The notes: generated by a model from the sequence alone, not told the origin. A DNA stretch of 64,000 nt from Ariolimax columbianus (GCA_036924085.1 JAVGWX010000011.1:39039470-39103469), one strand, 5' to 3'. Counted from the first letter of the stretch, positions 44,030 to 55,691 are shown. Made by a program: numbers and translations.

Positions 44030-44705
44030 TTCTTCTTCTTTCTCTTCGTCTTCTTCTTCCTCTTCTTCGTTTTATTCTTCCTTCTTCTTCTTCCTTCTTC
44101 TTCCTTCTTCCTGCTCCTCCTCCTCCTCCTCCCTCCTCCTCCCCTTCTTCCCTTCTCCTCCCCTTCCTCTCGTCCCCCTCCCCTTCCTCCTCTCCCTCCT
44201 CCTCCTCCTTCTTCTTCTTTTTTCGTTCGCTTGGAGTATGTCTACATCTGCAAAGTTGTCTCTTGTATGAACCTCACTGTCTTGTTTCGTTCGCTTTGAG
44301 TATGTCTACATCTGCAAAGTTGTCTCTTGTATGAGCCTCACTGTCTTCTGCCACTTGGAGTATGTCTACATCTGCAAAGTTGTCTCTTGTATGAACCTCA
44401 CTGTCTTCTGCCGCTTTGAGTATGTCTACATCTGCAAAGTTGTCTCTTGTATGAACCTCACTGTCTTCTGCAACTCATATAAAAGTCCATATAGTTTCCC
44501 TTCCAGTGTTATTTCTCTTCACCAGTATGTCCGCCTCAGTATCTCATACTCTGGACAGTCCTGCTCCGCAGTCTGGGGGGGGCCTGTCCACATGTACACA
44601 TACTTGAGCTGCCAATCCTAAATTTTGTATACATGTGGCTGCGGAGTCGGTTGTACCCCGTTCTGTGGCGTATGACAATCTGCTATTGCCTACTTATATT
44701 ATAAT
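44030..44705 (-). mobile_element. RNase H-type non-LTR 3' end with repeated terminus and GAA/GGA tail
   Basis: Minus strand reads IVIRHRTGYNRLRSHMYTKF, RIGSSSMCTCGQ and YMDFYMSCRR, then the terminal QKTVRFIQETTLQM and its stop. The last segment, stop codon and 3' flank are repeated four times (44228-44475). The tail is a purine-rich (GAA)n/(GGA)n tract at 44030-44225. Frameshifted, and related to but distinct from family J. Confidence 0.72.
44228..44475. repeat. 60-bp tandem repeat, 4 units, of a retrotransposon 3' end
   Basis: Units contain gagtatgtctacatctgcaa and gttgtctcttgtatgaacct. The first unit is about 64 bp. On minus each unit encodes the terminal residues of the element (QKTVRFIQETTLQM) with its stop. 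Confidence 0.93.
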
Positions 44706-45280
44706 AGTCATCTTGTAATTGTGCTAGGAGTTCTCTGATTGGAAGCTTTCTAATGCGACTAGTTAATCCATCAAATTGTAACGGACTCCCGAAGAATAAG
44801 AAAATTGTACACTCCTGTAGTCACCACCAACAAAAAAAGTCCCAGTGTAAATAAAAGTTGTCTTTTATTTTAACCGTAAAACGTTTTTAAAAAAAAAGTA
44901 TGTGTTTTCACAACGTTTTACGCTAATCTGTATGTCACGGCCTCTATATAAAATGCAGTGTCAGTCAAGTGTTGTTGCGGTTGTTCGAAGCTAATTGTGC
45001 TTAGTTGAAATAATTCTTATCAAGATTTTTATTTTTATGTAGTAGATGACAGTGGCTTAATCTTTCATCCAAAGGCATACTTGAGTAGGTGGACACAAAG
45101 CGAACGAATTAACCAGTCCAAATGGAAAACAACACCACGTCTGCTAGACACAGACATAAGTAGTCGACCAGAGTCAATTCCCGGGAAAGCCATGGTCTGG
45201 CGGCATCTATAATGAACTAAACCAGAAGAGCAATGTAGACCTTCAGCCAGTTATGGCGCCATCTTTACTGTTCTCATTGA
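44706..45280. other. Unassigned stretch with a TATA-like motif
   Basis: A ctatataaaatgcag at about 44944 is followed about 20 bp later by gtcagtcaagtg, which could be a core promoter. With no transcript or reading frame downstream it is only a resemblance. Confidence 0.25.
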
Positions 45281-45284
45281 TTGA

Positions 45285-45601
45285 GATGGATGGAGATAGA
45301 GGGAGAAAGAGGGTGATAGATGGAGATAGGGGGGGGGGGGTAGATGGAGATAGATATAGATGGAGTTGGATGGAGATGAAGATAGAGCGGAATAGATGTA
45401 GAAAGATTGGGAAAGTAGTCAATAGAATTAAATGGTTTGACACAGGTGGTCGTAGTTGTATGTACATTTACTTAGATGTCTATGTGGACGGTCATATATG
45501 TACATATATTGATGCATACGAATTTAGTTGGACATATATGGATACATATGAATATAGATGGGTATAGATTTGCGGAGATAGACATTTATGGATATAGATG
45601 G

Positions 45602-45638
<37 letters not shown>
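45285..45638. repeat. GATAGATGGA-type repeats, CA and TA microsatellites
   Basis: Loose 6- to 12-bp purine-rich repeats (gatggagatag), a poly-G run at 45329, then (CA)n and (TA)n at 45602-45638. Confidence 0.85.
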
Positions 45639-45639
<1 letters not shown>

Positions 45640-45893
45640 GGGGATTCCGTGGCGAAGTGGTTGAGCCGTCGGCGTTCCTATCAGGTGGTCTGGGTTCGAC
45701 TCCGGACTCCGCCGTCTTTTTCACGGGTGCTTGATGCGGAGTCCCCTGCATGTCGTAGTCGCCCCTTAGTCATCTTGTCCTTGACTTGCCACTCTGGTCG
45801 GGCGGCTCGAGACGAGAGAGTGCGGATAAAAAGTAGCGTAGTTAATCTTTACTAAAAATAGCGCTAGCAAAATAAATTATGCCATCAACGAAT
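45639..45893 (+). mobile_element. SINE-2 copy (tRNA-derived SINE)
   Basis: Begins ggggattccgtggcgaagtg. A box tggcgaagtggttgag and B box gggttcgactcc are both intact, so this is the best SINE-2 copy. It ends gcgctagcaaaataaattat. The TA microsatellite lies directly at the 5' side. Confidence 0.85.
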
Positions 45894-45904
45894 GACGGTG
45901 ACCT

Positions 45905-46745
45905 TTGCTTTATATATATATATATATATATGAAGATAGATGGAAATGTATGGACAAAAATGTACATTTATGAATATAGATGGATACAGATGGATGCAGA
46001 TGGGCGAAGATGGACATATGGATAACAATGATTTAGAAGAAACATGTGGACGTATATGAAACAGATGTACGTTGACGAAAAATATGGACATATATGGATA
46101 TAGATTTATACATATGGACATAGATGGATACATGTTAATACAAATGGGTACACGTGGACATAGACGGATACATAATGACATAGATGGATACATGTTGATA
46201 TAGGCGGATACATATGGACATGAACTAACACATATGGACATAGATGATACAGGTGGGCGTAGATGATACAATTGAGCGTAAATAATGCAGATGGAAATAG
46301 ACGGATACATATGAACATAGATGGACATAGACGCATATATATTGTCATAGACGGATACATATTGACAAAGACGGATATATATGGACATATATGGATGCAT
46401 ATGGACATAGATGAATATATATGTAGACGGATATATGGATATGGGCGGTGTAGACATATAGACATAGACCGATATAGATGGATGCATATGGACATAGACA
46501 TATATAGATGGACATAGAGGGATACAGATGGACATAGATTGAAATAGATGGACATAGACGGATACAGATGAACATAGACGGATACAGATGGACATAGATG
46601 GATACAGATGGACATATATTGATATAGATTGACATAGACGGATACAGATAGACATAGAGGGATACAGATGGACATATGTTGATATAGATGGACATAGACG
46701 GATACAGATGTACGAAGATGAACATATATGGACTTATATTTAGCA
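45905..46745. repeat. GATGGACATAGA-type minisatellite
   Basis: About 840 bp of irregular units (gatggacatagacggataca), effectively a diverged array of 6-bp words. Frames up to 256 codons on minus (ICIRLCPSVS repeats) are artefacts. Confidence 0.9.
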
Positions 46746-47294
46746 TACATTCCTGTCAGAATGAGCCATCACATCAAAAGATGGACGACACTGATGATCT
46801 GATGTTGCCGATGTTCGATCTGGAAATGGCGGCTGAATAACCCAATCACCTTTTGCTAACTTCATTCTCCCCATCATCCCAACGTAAACACGTTGTGCGC
46901 TGTCTTGAAAAATGTCTTGTGCTCGTTGCTAATGAGATGCGTGCTGCGAGACATTTACGCGTGTGATCTCGGGCAAATGCTAAATTATTTGCCCATTTTG
47001 TATCACGAAAGTGTCCGATCCTGGAGATGTGTCTGACACTTTTAGCCATGACGTTTTAGCACTCTTTAAAGTCGTCCTCATGAATTCGTCTTTACTTTTT
47101 TGCTAAGACAGCTCTCGGTTCATCGCCGTCGATGTAGCATTATTTTATATATATATATTTATGGTGTTCCGTAATAATGTTCACATTTCCACTTTTTATA
47201 CGACGGATATTTACATTGACCGACGCAACGCACTTGGCGCAGGATAGACGACTCAAGCTCCCCACGACGCTAAACGGCACAAGTGGAAAGAAAA
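46746..47294. other. Unassigned stretch
   Basis: A 67-codon minus-strand frame (46846-47049) is not recognised. The end has TA microsatellite at 47300-47320. Confidence 0.35.
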
Positions 47295-47825
47295 CTAACT
47301 AACTAATATATATATATATATTTTATCATCATCATCGTGTAGCATGTCCTTTATAGAGAACGTCGCTTCCATCACAGTCTGTCTGAAAGAAACTCGTTCC
47401 CTTGCCAAAACTCCAGCCTCCGCCACAGCCATACCCAGGCATTCCTGGATATCTTGATGCCATCGTCTTCTTGGTCTACCCCTTCCTCTTTTGCTTGACA
47501 CCATACCTTCCATCACCGTTCTCTTGAGACCGTTGTTTCTCTTGATGTGACCAAAGTAATTGCATTTTCTAGCCACAATGCAATTGATAAACCAGTTCTT
47601 TCTCTATGCTCCACTCTTTGCCGAATGTCTACATTTGTCTTTTTCTCTGTCCAGGGTATTGTGATGATCTTTCTGTAACATATATTTTTTTTTCTATCCA
47701 CCTTTCCTGCGTTCGGGTTAAACTCACAATTAGTCTGTGCTCAGTTAGATAATTGGATATAGTTTCGATTTTTTGAATATTCACAAAATGCGACTCTGTT
47801 ACTATATGCACCATTCATTATTCGC
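47295..47825 (-). mobile_element. RTE-like retrotransposon C-terminal fragment
   Basis: Minus strand reads CYRKIITIPWTEKKTNVDIR, QRVEHRERTG, then in another frame ARKCNYFGHIKRNNGLKRTV, MEGMVSSKRGRGRPRRRWHQ, DIQECLGMAVAEAGVLARER and VMEATFSIKDM with a stop. The order matches the tail of RTE-like polyproteins. One frameshift is present, and the 93-codon end is otherwise clean. A short ATC tail lies at 47320-47336. Confidence 0.82.
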
Positions 47826-48261
47826 GAAACTCCAATTTTTTGGTTCTTGAAAATTATATATTTTTCGCTCTCACCACATGAAGAACATTCGGTTTAGTCG
47901 CAGGGGAACTGAAAGACTAGGCACAACATACTGTAGATACATGCCTTCTGAACTACGGTGACATTCTTTTGTAACGTCACATTCTACGGTTGACTAAATA
48001 ACGGAACTTGCATGTGTCAACTATCAGTACAACTATAATAGCGTTTTAAAAGTTGGATATACATTTTGTTTCAGGACAGGATTTTGTGAAAGTATCACTC
48101 TCAACAGTGATTTATTGTGTTTTGTACCGCGATTTTGTTTGATATCTCTGTGTAGAGCATTAATTGTTTACACACCTTTGCGCAATATGAGTTCCATTGT
48201 TTAGTCGGCTGTGGAATGCGACGTTTCAAAGTGTTTTCCAGGTCAGTCAGACAGCCTATTT
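47826..48261. other. Unassigned AT-rich stretch
   Basis: No recognised content. Confidence 0.4.
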
Positions 48262-48660
48262 AAAGTAGGCCATGGTCAGGCACAACATACTGACCAGAAC
48301 GCCGTGTCAGGGCCAGGCACAATATACTAGCCAAGACCACTATCTCTCTTCCATTAAGAGTTTCCTAAAAAAATATTTTCATATGTTTTCATGACAGTAT
48401 GGCTGACGATATGTGGATCGACATGATGCCCGTAGCAGTGAGCGCCACGCAACTGAAGCCAAGCATAGCACAACCGTCTGGAATGGCGCTGTCCACCTTC
48501 ATCAGCACGCTCGGGATGTGAGAAAAGCTACTACAACTAGTCATTTGACGCGCTTTTCAGTGCGCACAAAAGAGTAAACTTACTCATTGTTTACATTGGA
48601 CACCACCCACCATCTACAGCATCACCACCAACAACAGCATCACCACCAACAACAACAATA
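48262..48660 (+). mobile_element. Dispersed family D copy
   Basis: Complete order: ggtcaggcacaacatactga, ccgtgtcagggccaggcaca, gatatgtggatcgacatgat, gaagccaagcatagcacaac, gctcgggatgtgagaaaagc, cgcacaaaagagtaaactta, and an ACC/AAC-rich tail. Confidence 0.85.
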
Positions 48661-49080
48661 TCACATAATTAAAATGTTGATAGCGTGTAGGGAAATTGAT
48701 GAAAGCTATATCAAAGCAATTTGGTCTTGAGTGTACTCATGTAAAGATCAGGCGGTTTCCAAGTGCAAATCCACGTGTATCGCCATTATGATATCGCCGT
48801 GTCGCTGTAACCTTGAAGTCAAGTGCACTTAGTTGAGCAGGGCTATTAATGCGTGCGGCAGTTTGGATATAAGCTCCCTAAGAATTATCACATAAATGAT
48901 GTCAAAAGTGGGCACCAAATCCTTCGGCGGCTCCACCTAGGTAACACATATCAGATTTACAAATAAAAATGTAGAGCAGTGGTTCTCAGCATATGATTCA
49001 CACAAGGACGTAAAGGTAGGCTTAGAGTTATGTTGGGGAAGAGGGTACCCAGAGAGTAATGCGGAGGAGGGCGTGCACGC
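48661..49080. other. Unassigned stretch before the 47-bp array
   Basis: No recognised content. Confidence 0.35.
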
Positions 49081-49084
49081 TTAG

Positions 49085-52060
49085 CTAGGTGAGGGTGCGC
49101 AGAGTGTCGTGTGTGGTATGTATACACGGAGTGATGCGAGGGTGCGCAGAGTGTCGTATGTGGTATGTAGACACGGAGTGATGCGAGGGTGCGCAGAGTG
49201 TCGTATGTGGTATGTAGACACGGAGTGATGCGAGGGTGCGCAGAGTGTCGTATGTGGTATGTAGACACGGAGTGATGCGAGGGTGCGCAGAGTGTCGTAT
49301 GTGGTATGTAGACACGGAGTGATGCGAGGGTGCGCAGAGTGTCGTATGTGGTATGTATACACGAAGTGATGCGAGGGTGCGCAGAGTGTCGTATGTGGTA
49401 TGTAGACACGGAGTGATGCGAGGGTGCGCAGAGTGTCGTATGTGGTATGTAGACACGGAGTGATGCGAGGGTGCGCAGAGTGTCGTATGTGGTATGTATA
49501 CACGAAGTGATGCGAGGGTGCGCAGAGTGTCGTATGTGGTATGTATACACGGAGTGATGCGAGGGTGCGCAGTGTGTCGTGTGTGGTATGTAGACACGGA
49601 GTGATGCGAGGGTGCGCAGTGTGTCGTGTGTGGTATGTAGACACGGAGTGATGCGAGGGTGCGCAGAGTGTCGTATGTGGTATGTAGACACGGAGTGATG
49701 CGAGGGTGCGCAGAGTGTCGTATGTGGTATGTAGACGTAAGTGATGCTAGGGTGCGCAGAGTGTCGTGTGTGGTATGTAGACACGGAGTGATGCGAGGGT
49801 GCGCAGAGTGTCGTATGTGGTATGTAGACGTAAGTGATGCTAGGGTGCGCAGAGTGTCGTGTGTGGTATGTAGACACGGAGTGATGCGGGGGTGCGCAGA
49901 GTGTCGTGTGTGGTATGTAGACACGGAGTGATGCGAGGGTGCGCAGAGTGTCGTGTGTGGTATGTAGACGTAAGTGATGCTAGGGTGCGCAGAGTGTCGT
50001 GTGTGGTATGTAGACACGGAGTGATGCGAGGGTGCGCAGAGTGTCGTGTGTGGTATGTAGACGTAAGTGATGCTAGGGTGCGCAGAGTGTCGTGTGTGGT
50101 ATGTAGACACGGAGTGATGCGAGGGTGCGCAGAGTGTCGTATGTGGTATGTAGACGTAAGTGATGCTAGGGTGCGCAGAGTGTCGTGTGTGGTATGTAGA
50201 CGTAAGTGATGCTAGGGTGCGCAGAGTGTCGTGTGTGGTATGTAGACGTAAGTGATGCTAGGGTGCGCAGAGTGTCGTGTGTGGTATGTAGACGTAAGTG
50301 ATGCTAGGGTGCGCAGTGTGTCGTGTGTGGTATGTAGACACGGAGTGATGCGAGGGTGCGCAGAGTGTCGTGTGTGGTATGTAGACGTAAGTGATGCGAG
50401 GGTGCGCAGAGTGTCGTGTGTGGTATGTAGACACGGAGTGATGCGAGGGTGCGCAGAGTGTCGTGTGTGGTATGTAGACGTAAGTGATGCGAGGGTGCGC
50501 AGAGTGTCGTGTGTGGTATGTATACACGAAGTGATGCGAGGGTGCGCAGAGTGTCGTATGTGGTATGTATACACGAAGTGATGCGAGGGTGCGCAGAGTG
50601 TCGTGTGTGGTATGTATACACGAAGTGATGCGAGGGTGCGCAGAGTGTCGTGTGTGGTATGTATACACGAAGTGATGCGAGGGTGCGCAGAGTGTCGTAT
50701 GTGGTATGTATACACGAAGTGATGCGAGGGTGCGCAGAGTGTCGTGTGTGGTATGTATACACGAAGTGATGCGAGGGTGCGCAGAGTGTCGTATGTGGTA
50801 TGTATACACGAAGTGATGCGAGGGTGCGCAGAGTGTCGTGTGTGGTATGTATACACGAAGTGATGCGAGGGTGCGCAGAGTGTCGTGTGTGGTATGTATA
50901 CACGAAGTGATGCGAGGGTGCGCAGAGTGTCGTATGTGGTATGTATACACGAAGTGATGCGAGGGTGCGCAGAGTGTCGTGTGTGGTATGTATACACGAA
51001 GGGATGCGAGGGTGCGCAGAGTGTCGTATGTGGTATGTAGACGTAAGTGATGCGAGGGTGCGCAGAGTGTCGTATGTGGTATGTATACACGAAGTGATGC
51101 GAGGGTGCGCAGAGTGTCGTATGTGGTATGTATACACGAAGTGATGCGAGGGTGCGCAGAGTGTCGTATGTGGTATGTATACACGAAGTGATGCGAGGGT
51201 GCGCAGTGTGTCGTATGTGGTATGTATACACGAAGTGATGCGAGGGTGCGCAGTGTGTCGTATGTGGTATGTAGACGTAAGTGATGCGAGGGTGCGCAGA
51301 GTGTCGTATGTGGTATGTATACACGAAGTGATGCGAGGGTGCGCAGAGTGTCGTATGTGGTATGTATACACGAAGTGATGCGAGGGTGCGCAGAGTGTCG
51401 TATGTGGTATGTATACACGAAGTGATGCGAGGGTGCGCAGAGTGTCGTATGTGGTATGTATACACGAAGTGATGCGAGGGTGCGCAGAGTGTCGTATGTG
51501 GTATGTATACACGAAGTGATGCGAGGGTGCGCAGTGTGTCGTGTGTGGTATGTATACACGAAGTGATGCGAGGGTGCGCAGTGTGTCGTGTGTGGTATGT
51601 ATACACGAAGTGATGCGAGGGTGCGCAGTGTGTCGTGTGTGGTATGTAGACGTAAATGATGCTAGGGTGCGCAGAGTGTCGTGTGTGGTATGTAGACACG
51701 GAGTGATGCGGGGGTGCGCAGAGTGTCGTGTGTGGTATGTAGACGTAAGTGATGCTAGGGTGCGCAGTGTGTCGTGTGTGGTATGTAGACGTAAGTGATG
51801 CTAGGGTGCGCAGAGTGTCGTATGTGGTATGTAGACACGGAGTGATGCTAGGGTGCGCAGTGTGTCGTGTGTGGCATGTAGACGTAAGTGATGCTAGGGT
51901 GCACAGAAAGTCACGTAGGGCATGTTCACGCAGAGTGATGCGAGGGTGCGCCGAGAGTCACGTGTGGCATGCACACGTGTAGTGATGCTAGGGTGCGCCG
52001 AGAGTCAAGTGTGACATGTACACGTGGAGTAATGCAAGGGTGCGCAGAGAGTTATGTGTA
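49085..52060. repeat. 47/46-bp satellite-like array, about 63 units, with ordered variants
   Basis: Units contain ggtgcgcagagtgtcgt and start with one of three heads: A gtagacacggagtgatgcga (47 bp), B gtagacgtaagtgatgctag (46 bp), C gtatacacgaagtgatgcga (47 bp). Head A dominates 49085-49735, A and B alternate at about 49735-50520, C dominates about 50520-51640, and mixed decaying units fill the rest. Minus-strand frames of 187 to 495 codons are artefacts of a unit that has no stops in that direction. Confidence 0.96.
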
Positions 52061-52350
52061 GTACACCAACACGCCCGGGAGAAAGTTCATCACTTCTCGC
52101 TGCATAGCGAGTACACCGGCACGCTTAGGAGAAAGGTCCTCACTGGGGAATGCATACATAGCGTTTATCTGGATGCCGCCGATATAATCGTTCAAGCATC
52201 GGCGACGAAGCTGAAGAAACGAGGACACTGCCTTAGAATTCCACGGGCTTCCATGGTGGGATGTAGTGGTAAAGGAAAAGCTCAGGGCAATCCGTATTTA
52301 GTAGTCGTAGACCAGGTGATGCAGTTTCCCATTACTGTGGAGAACATGGG
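52061..52350 (+). other. Unassigned open stretch after the array
   Basis: A plus-strand frame continues out of the array to 52492, but the part after 52060 is non-periodic and not recognised. A block of about 30 bp (gcgagtacaccggcacgc and related) occurs twice. It may be host-derived or an old repeat. Confidence 0.3.
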
Positions 52351-52354
52351 CTTG

Positions 52355-52600
52355 CGTATTCTTCTTCTTCTTCTTCTTCTTCTTCTTCTTCTTCTCCTTC
52401 TTCTTCTTCTCCTCTTGTTGTTGTTGTTGTTCTTCTTCTTCGTCTTTTACTACCAAGCTCTGAAAAAAGGATTTGCATGTAGTAGTACCTAGACCGGAGA
52501 ATATAATTTGTTCTGTCGTAATTTACATCTTGATTGCGATATTTGCAGCTATTTGTCCAACACATCCAACTTCAGCATGAGTTCTTTAAGTTGGAACGCT
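52355..52600 (-). mobile_element. SINE-B copy with TTC tract
   Basis: TTC tract at 52360-52440, then cgtcttttactaccaagctc, gcatgtagtagtacctagac, cggagaatataatttgttct, and aacacatccaacttcagcat on plus, in SINE-B order. Confidence 0.6.
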
Positions 52601-52815
52601 GGTCTTTAAATTCTTCACTGGGTCTTTGGAAATCTGGTTATGTTTGTTCGGTTTGCCTCAGACGTAGCCGACCGAGTTAGGCATTCCTGTCTAAAGTTGT
52701 TTCTCAGTAAATGCCTGGAGGTGTTATTCTAGCTATTGGCGGTGGTTGTCCCGCTTCTGCCAAGTTCATTAGCATTCTTATTGCTTGCGACTACGACATG
52801 GGCAGGTATCTACTG

Positions 52816-55691
52816 GAGCACCTCACTCGTCTCCTCCTTCTTCTTCTTCTTCTTCTTCTTCTCCTTCTTCTTCTTCTTTTTCGTACGCTGCCAGACGTCA
52901 ACTTGTATTTGTTCGAAGAAAGCAGCGATCATCCTGGGGCTGTCGACACTGCCATAGATAGAGCTTGTTTAGTGTTGCCACTGGTGATGGCCACATTTGC
53001 TTTCTCTGGTCCTCGTATGTCGGGCAATTTTGCAGCAGATGTTCAGCGGTCATTTTCCCTGTATCATAGGTGCATTCGTCAGTGCCACCTATCTTCAGTT
53101 TATTGAATAGTTGGTACAAAGAATGAAAAAGATAGAACAGATCCAAATTGATACAGGCCTACCAATCTACTGAGCTATGTAGGAAAACTGATGGAGCGTA
53201 TGATAAACACCAGACTGATGTGGCACCTGGAAGCAAAACAGATACTAATTCCACAGCAAGCAGGCTTTAGACAGCACAGATCCACTGAGGACCAGATCAC
53301 TCTCATAGCCCAGGAAATAGAGAACGCTTACCAGGAAAAAAACACACAGTAGCGGTTTGGTGGATTTAGAGAAGGCATTTGACAAGGTGTGGAAAGAGGG
53401 ACAAAGTCAAGCTACGAAGAACTGAAGTATGTGGGAAAATGTACAGATGGATCAACCACTACCTCGAAAACAGAACAGCCAGAGTTCAAGTACAAGGGCA
53501 GATGAGCAAAAAGGTGACACTGGAGCAGAGAGTACCGCAAGGGGGAGTACTGTCACCCACACTTTTCCTGGTGTATATAAACAACATCACAGAGAATATA
53601 CCAAGAAGAGTCCACAGCTCCATGTTTGCAGACGATCTGGCTATGTGGACCTCTGAAAAAAAATCTCACCATAGCAAACAATCGGATGCAGCATGCCCTA
53701 ACATCGTTGGAGGAGTGGGCGAACTCATGGCTGGTCAAAATAAACGAGGAAAAAACCACATGTACGATATTCTCGCTTTCAAACAAACCCCCAAAACACC
53801 AAAATAAGTCTTAACGGCAAATATCTGCGGCCAAACGACAAGCCAAACTACTTGGGAGTCACATTTGATCGGCGCATGACATGGAAAAGTCAGATCGAGA
53901 GAAACCGAATGAGAGCCAGACAAAGAATGGCAATCATGAGGAGACTTGCTGGCACAAGCTGGGGAGCAGACGAAAGAATACTAAAGAAACTGTACACTGG
54001 AAGAGTGAGACCAGTTCTCGAGTATGGCATTGCGGCATGGACAACAGCAGCAAAGGCGAACTTTGATAAAATTAGCAAACTTCAAAACCAGGCCTTGAGA
54101 GTTATAACAGCAGGCATGAAGTCAACGCCAATTGTAGAACTTGAAAAGATTTCAAATCTGCAATCCATGACCGACAGAAGAGACTGCAGAGCCTAGCAGC
54201 AAGCAGAGAGACTCAGAAGACTGACAGACCATCATCAGAGACTAAATTGATTTGAAAATGGTAAACTAAAGCGGAGAAACTTTGCAGAAATAGCCAAAGC
54301 AAAGATGAGCGCAGACCCTATGAACACCGTAACAATACTAAAGCCCATCCCTACTGTACGGAAACCTACCTGGAAGCAGCATATCATTCCGGAGGTGGTA
54401 TAAAATATACCAGGTATTGGAAACAAGAATAGCCCGAGCGAAAAAGAAAGAAGAGACATAACCCTGAGGTACATAACGGAAAACTACCCAAGCATGGACT
54501 GGACCTAAGCATACACCGACGATTCTGTAACAAATACAACACAGAACGGAGGGGCAGGGGTATTCCTGAGCCTACCAAATGGTAGAAACATAACACTGTC
54601 AGTGGCAACTGGAAAATTCTCAAGCAATTTCAGACGGGAGGCAGAGGCACTGAGGGGTGCAGTAGAAGCAATGCTGACAGGCGAAAGCAATGAGAGCCAG
54701 ATAGTCCTGTTTACAGATGCCCTGGCCGTAGTCACAGCACTAAAAAGCCAGAAAAATACTGAACTTAATGATTTAAGAGCAGTACTCTGTCAACTATGCC
54801 AGCAGTCCGCACCAAAAAGAGTAGTGGTACAGTGGGTTCCATCCCACTGTAACATCCAAGGCAACGAGGAGGCAGACAGACTGGCAAAAGAAGGTGCAAG
54901 ACTACCACAACCAGATTCTAGTGTGACATACGAAGAGTCCAAAAGGTTTATTAGGGCCAGATACATGGCCAAATGGGAAACAAAACATACTGGCTACACA
55001 AAAAATGATGCCTATTACCAGCTGAACAGAAGAGAGCTGGTCGTGGTCTTCAGACTCCGCACATGTGGTACCGGGAAAATGACCGCTAAACATCTGCTAC
55101 GAAACTGCCCGACATACGAGGATCAGAGAAAGCACATGTGGCCATCACCAGTGGCAACACTAGACACGCTCTATGGCAGTGTCGACAGCCTCATGATGAC
55201 CGCAGCTTTCTTCGAGCAAATACAGGTTGACGTTTGACAGCGTACGAAGAAGAAGAATAGGTGGTACCTCAGTCTGTTGTGGCCGGTGCGGAGTGTGAAG
55301 ACCATGACCTGCTCTCTTTTGTTCAACTGGTAATAGGCATCATTTTTTTTGTAGCCAGTATGTTCTGTTTCCCATTTGGCCATGTATCTGGCCCTAATAA
55401 ACCTTTTGGACTCTTTGTAGGTCACAATAGAATCTGGTTGTGGTAGTCTTGCACCTTCTTTTTCCTGTCTGTCTACCTCCTCGTTGCCTTGGATGTTACA
55501 GTGGGATGGAACCCACTGTACCACTACTCTTTTTGGTCCGGACTGCTGGCATAGCTGACAGAGTACTGCTCTTAAATCATTAAGTTCAGTATTTTTCTGG
55601 CTTTTTAGTGCTATAAATTCGGCCAGGGCATCTGTAGAGAGGACTATCTGGCTTTCATTGCTTTCGCCTGTCAGCATGAGCACCTCACTCG
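52816..55691 (-). mobile_element. Older family J copy (minus), split by a plus-strand family J insertion
   Basis: The two halves are one element. The right half, 55678 down to 55258, encodes GESNESQIVLSTDALA, VQWVPSHCNIQGNEEVDRQE, ARYMAKWETEHTGYKKNDAY and TLRTGHNRLRYHL. The left half, 53110 down to about 52840, encodes LFNKLKIGGTDECTYDTGKM, EHLLQNCPTYEDQRKQMWPS and the frameshifted tail. A (GAA)n tail appears as TTC at about 52835-52880. The outer edges carry gagcacctcactcg at 52816-52829 and 55678-55691, a 14-bp duplication. The element is 5'-truncated at an ATG in the RNase H region. It has one frameshift near 52965, with a small duplication in catagatagag. Confidence 0.93.
53118..55254 (+). 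mobile_element. Family J retrotransposon, 2.1 kb, longest copy in the window
   Basis: Plus strand encodes, with stops and slips, the second half of the polyprotein. Reverse transcriptase: YVGKLMERMINTRL, FRQHRSTEDQITLIAQEIE, VDLEKAFDKVW, EQRVPQGGVLSPTLFLVYIN and the catalytic SSMFADDLAMW. Thumb region: YLGVTFDRRMTWKSQIERN, RVRPVLEYGIAAWTT. RNase H: YTDDSVTNTTQNGGAGVF (usual YTDGS, so Gly changed to Asp), DALAVVTALKSQ, VQWVPSHCNIQGNEEADRLA. C-terminal: ECTCG-type motif partly deleted, EHLL-like KHLLRNCPTYEDQ and AAFFEQIQVDV with a stop and a GAA tail. A 66-bp in-frame deletion removes the GHNRLRYH...TDEC segment. RNase H places it in the I/Nimb/Ingi group by inference. A 211-codon frame (54602-55237) is the longest intact part. 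Confidence 0.93.

Noticed and set aside
44930..44980. A core promoter (TATA box plus initiator-like sequence)
   Set aside because: The motifs are present, but there is no reading frame or known element downstream, and such motifs are frequent in AT-rich DNA.
45639..45710. A possible tRNA gene
   Set aside because: A and B boxes are present, but the acceptor ends do not pair convincingly and the same sequence continues for 180 bp in another copy. It is the head of SINE-2.
49085..51699. Minus-strand frames up to 495 codons with His/Thr/Arg repeats
   Set aside because: They are produced by the 47-bp array, and all three frames on that strand are open.
49085..52060. A CRISPR-like regular repeat
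   Set aside because: Units are directly adjacent with no unique spacers, and the sequence is eukaryotic.
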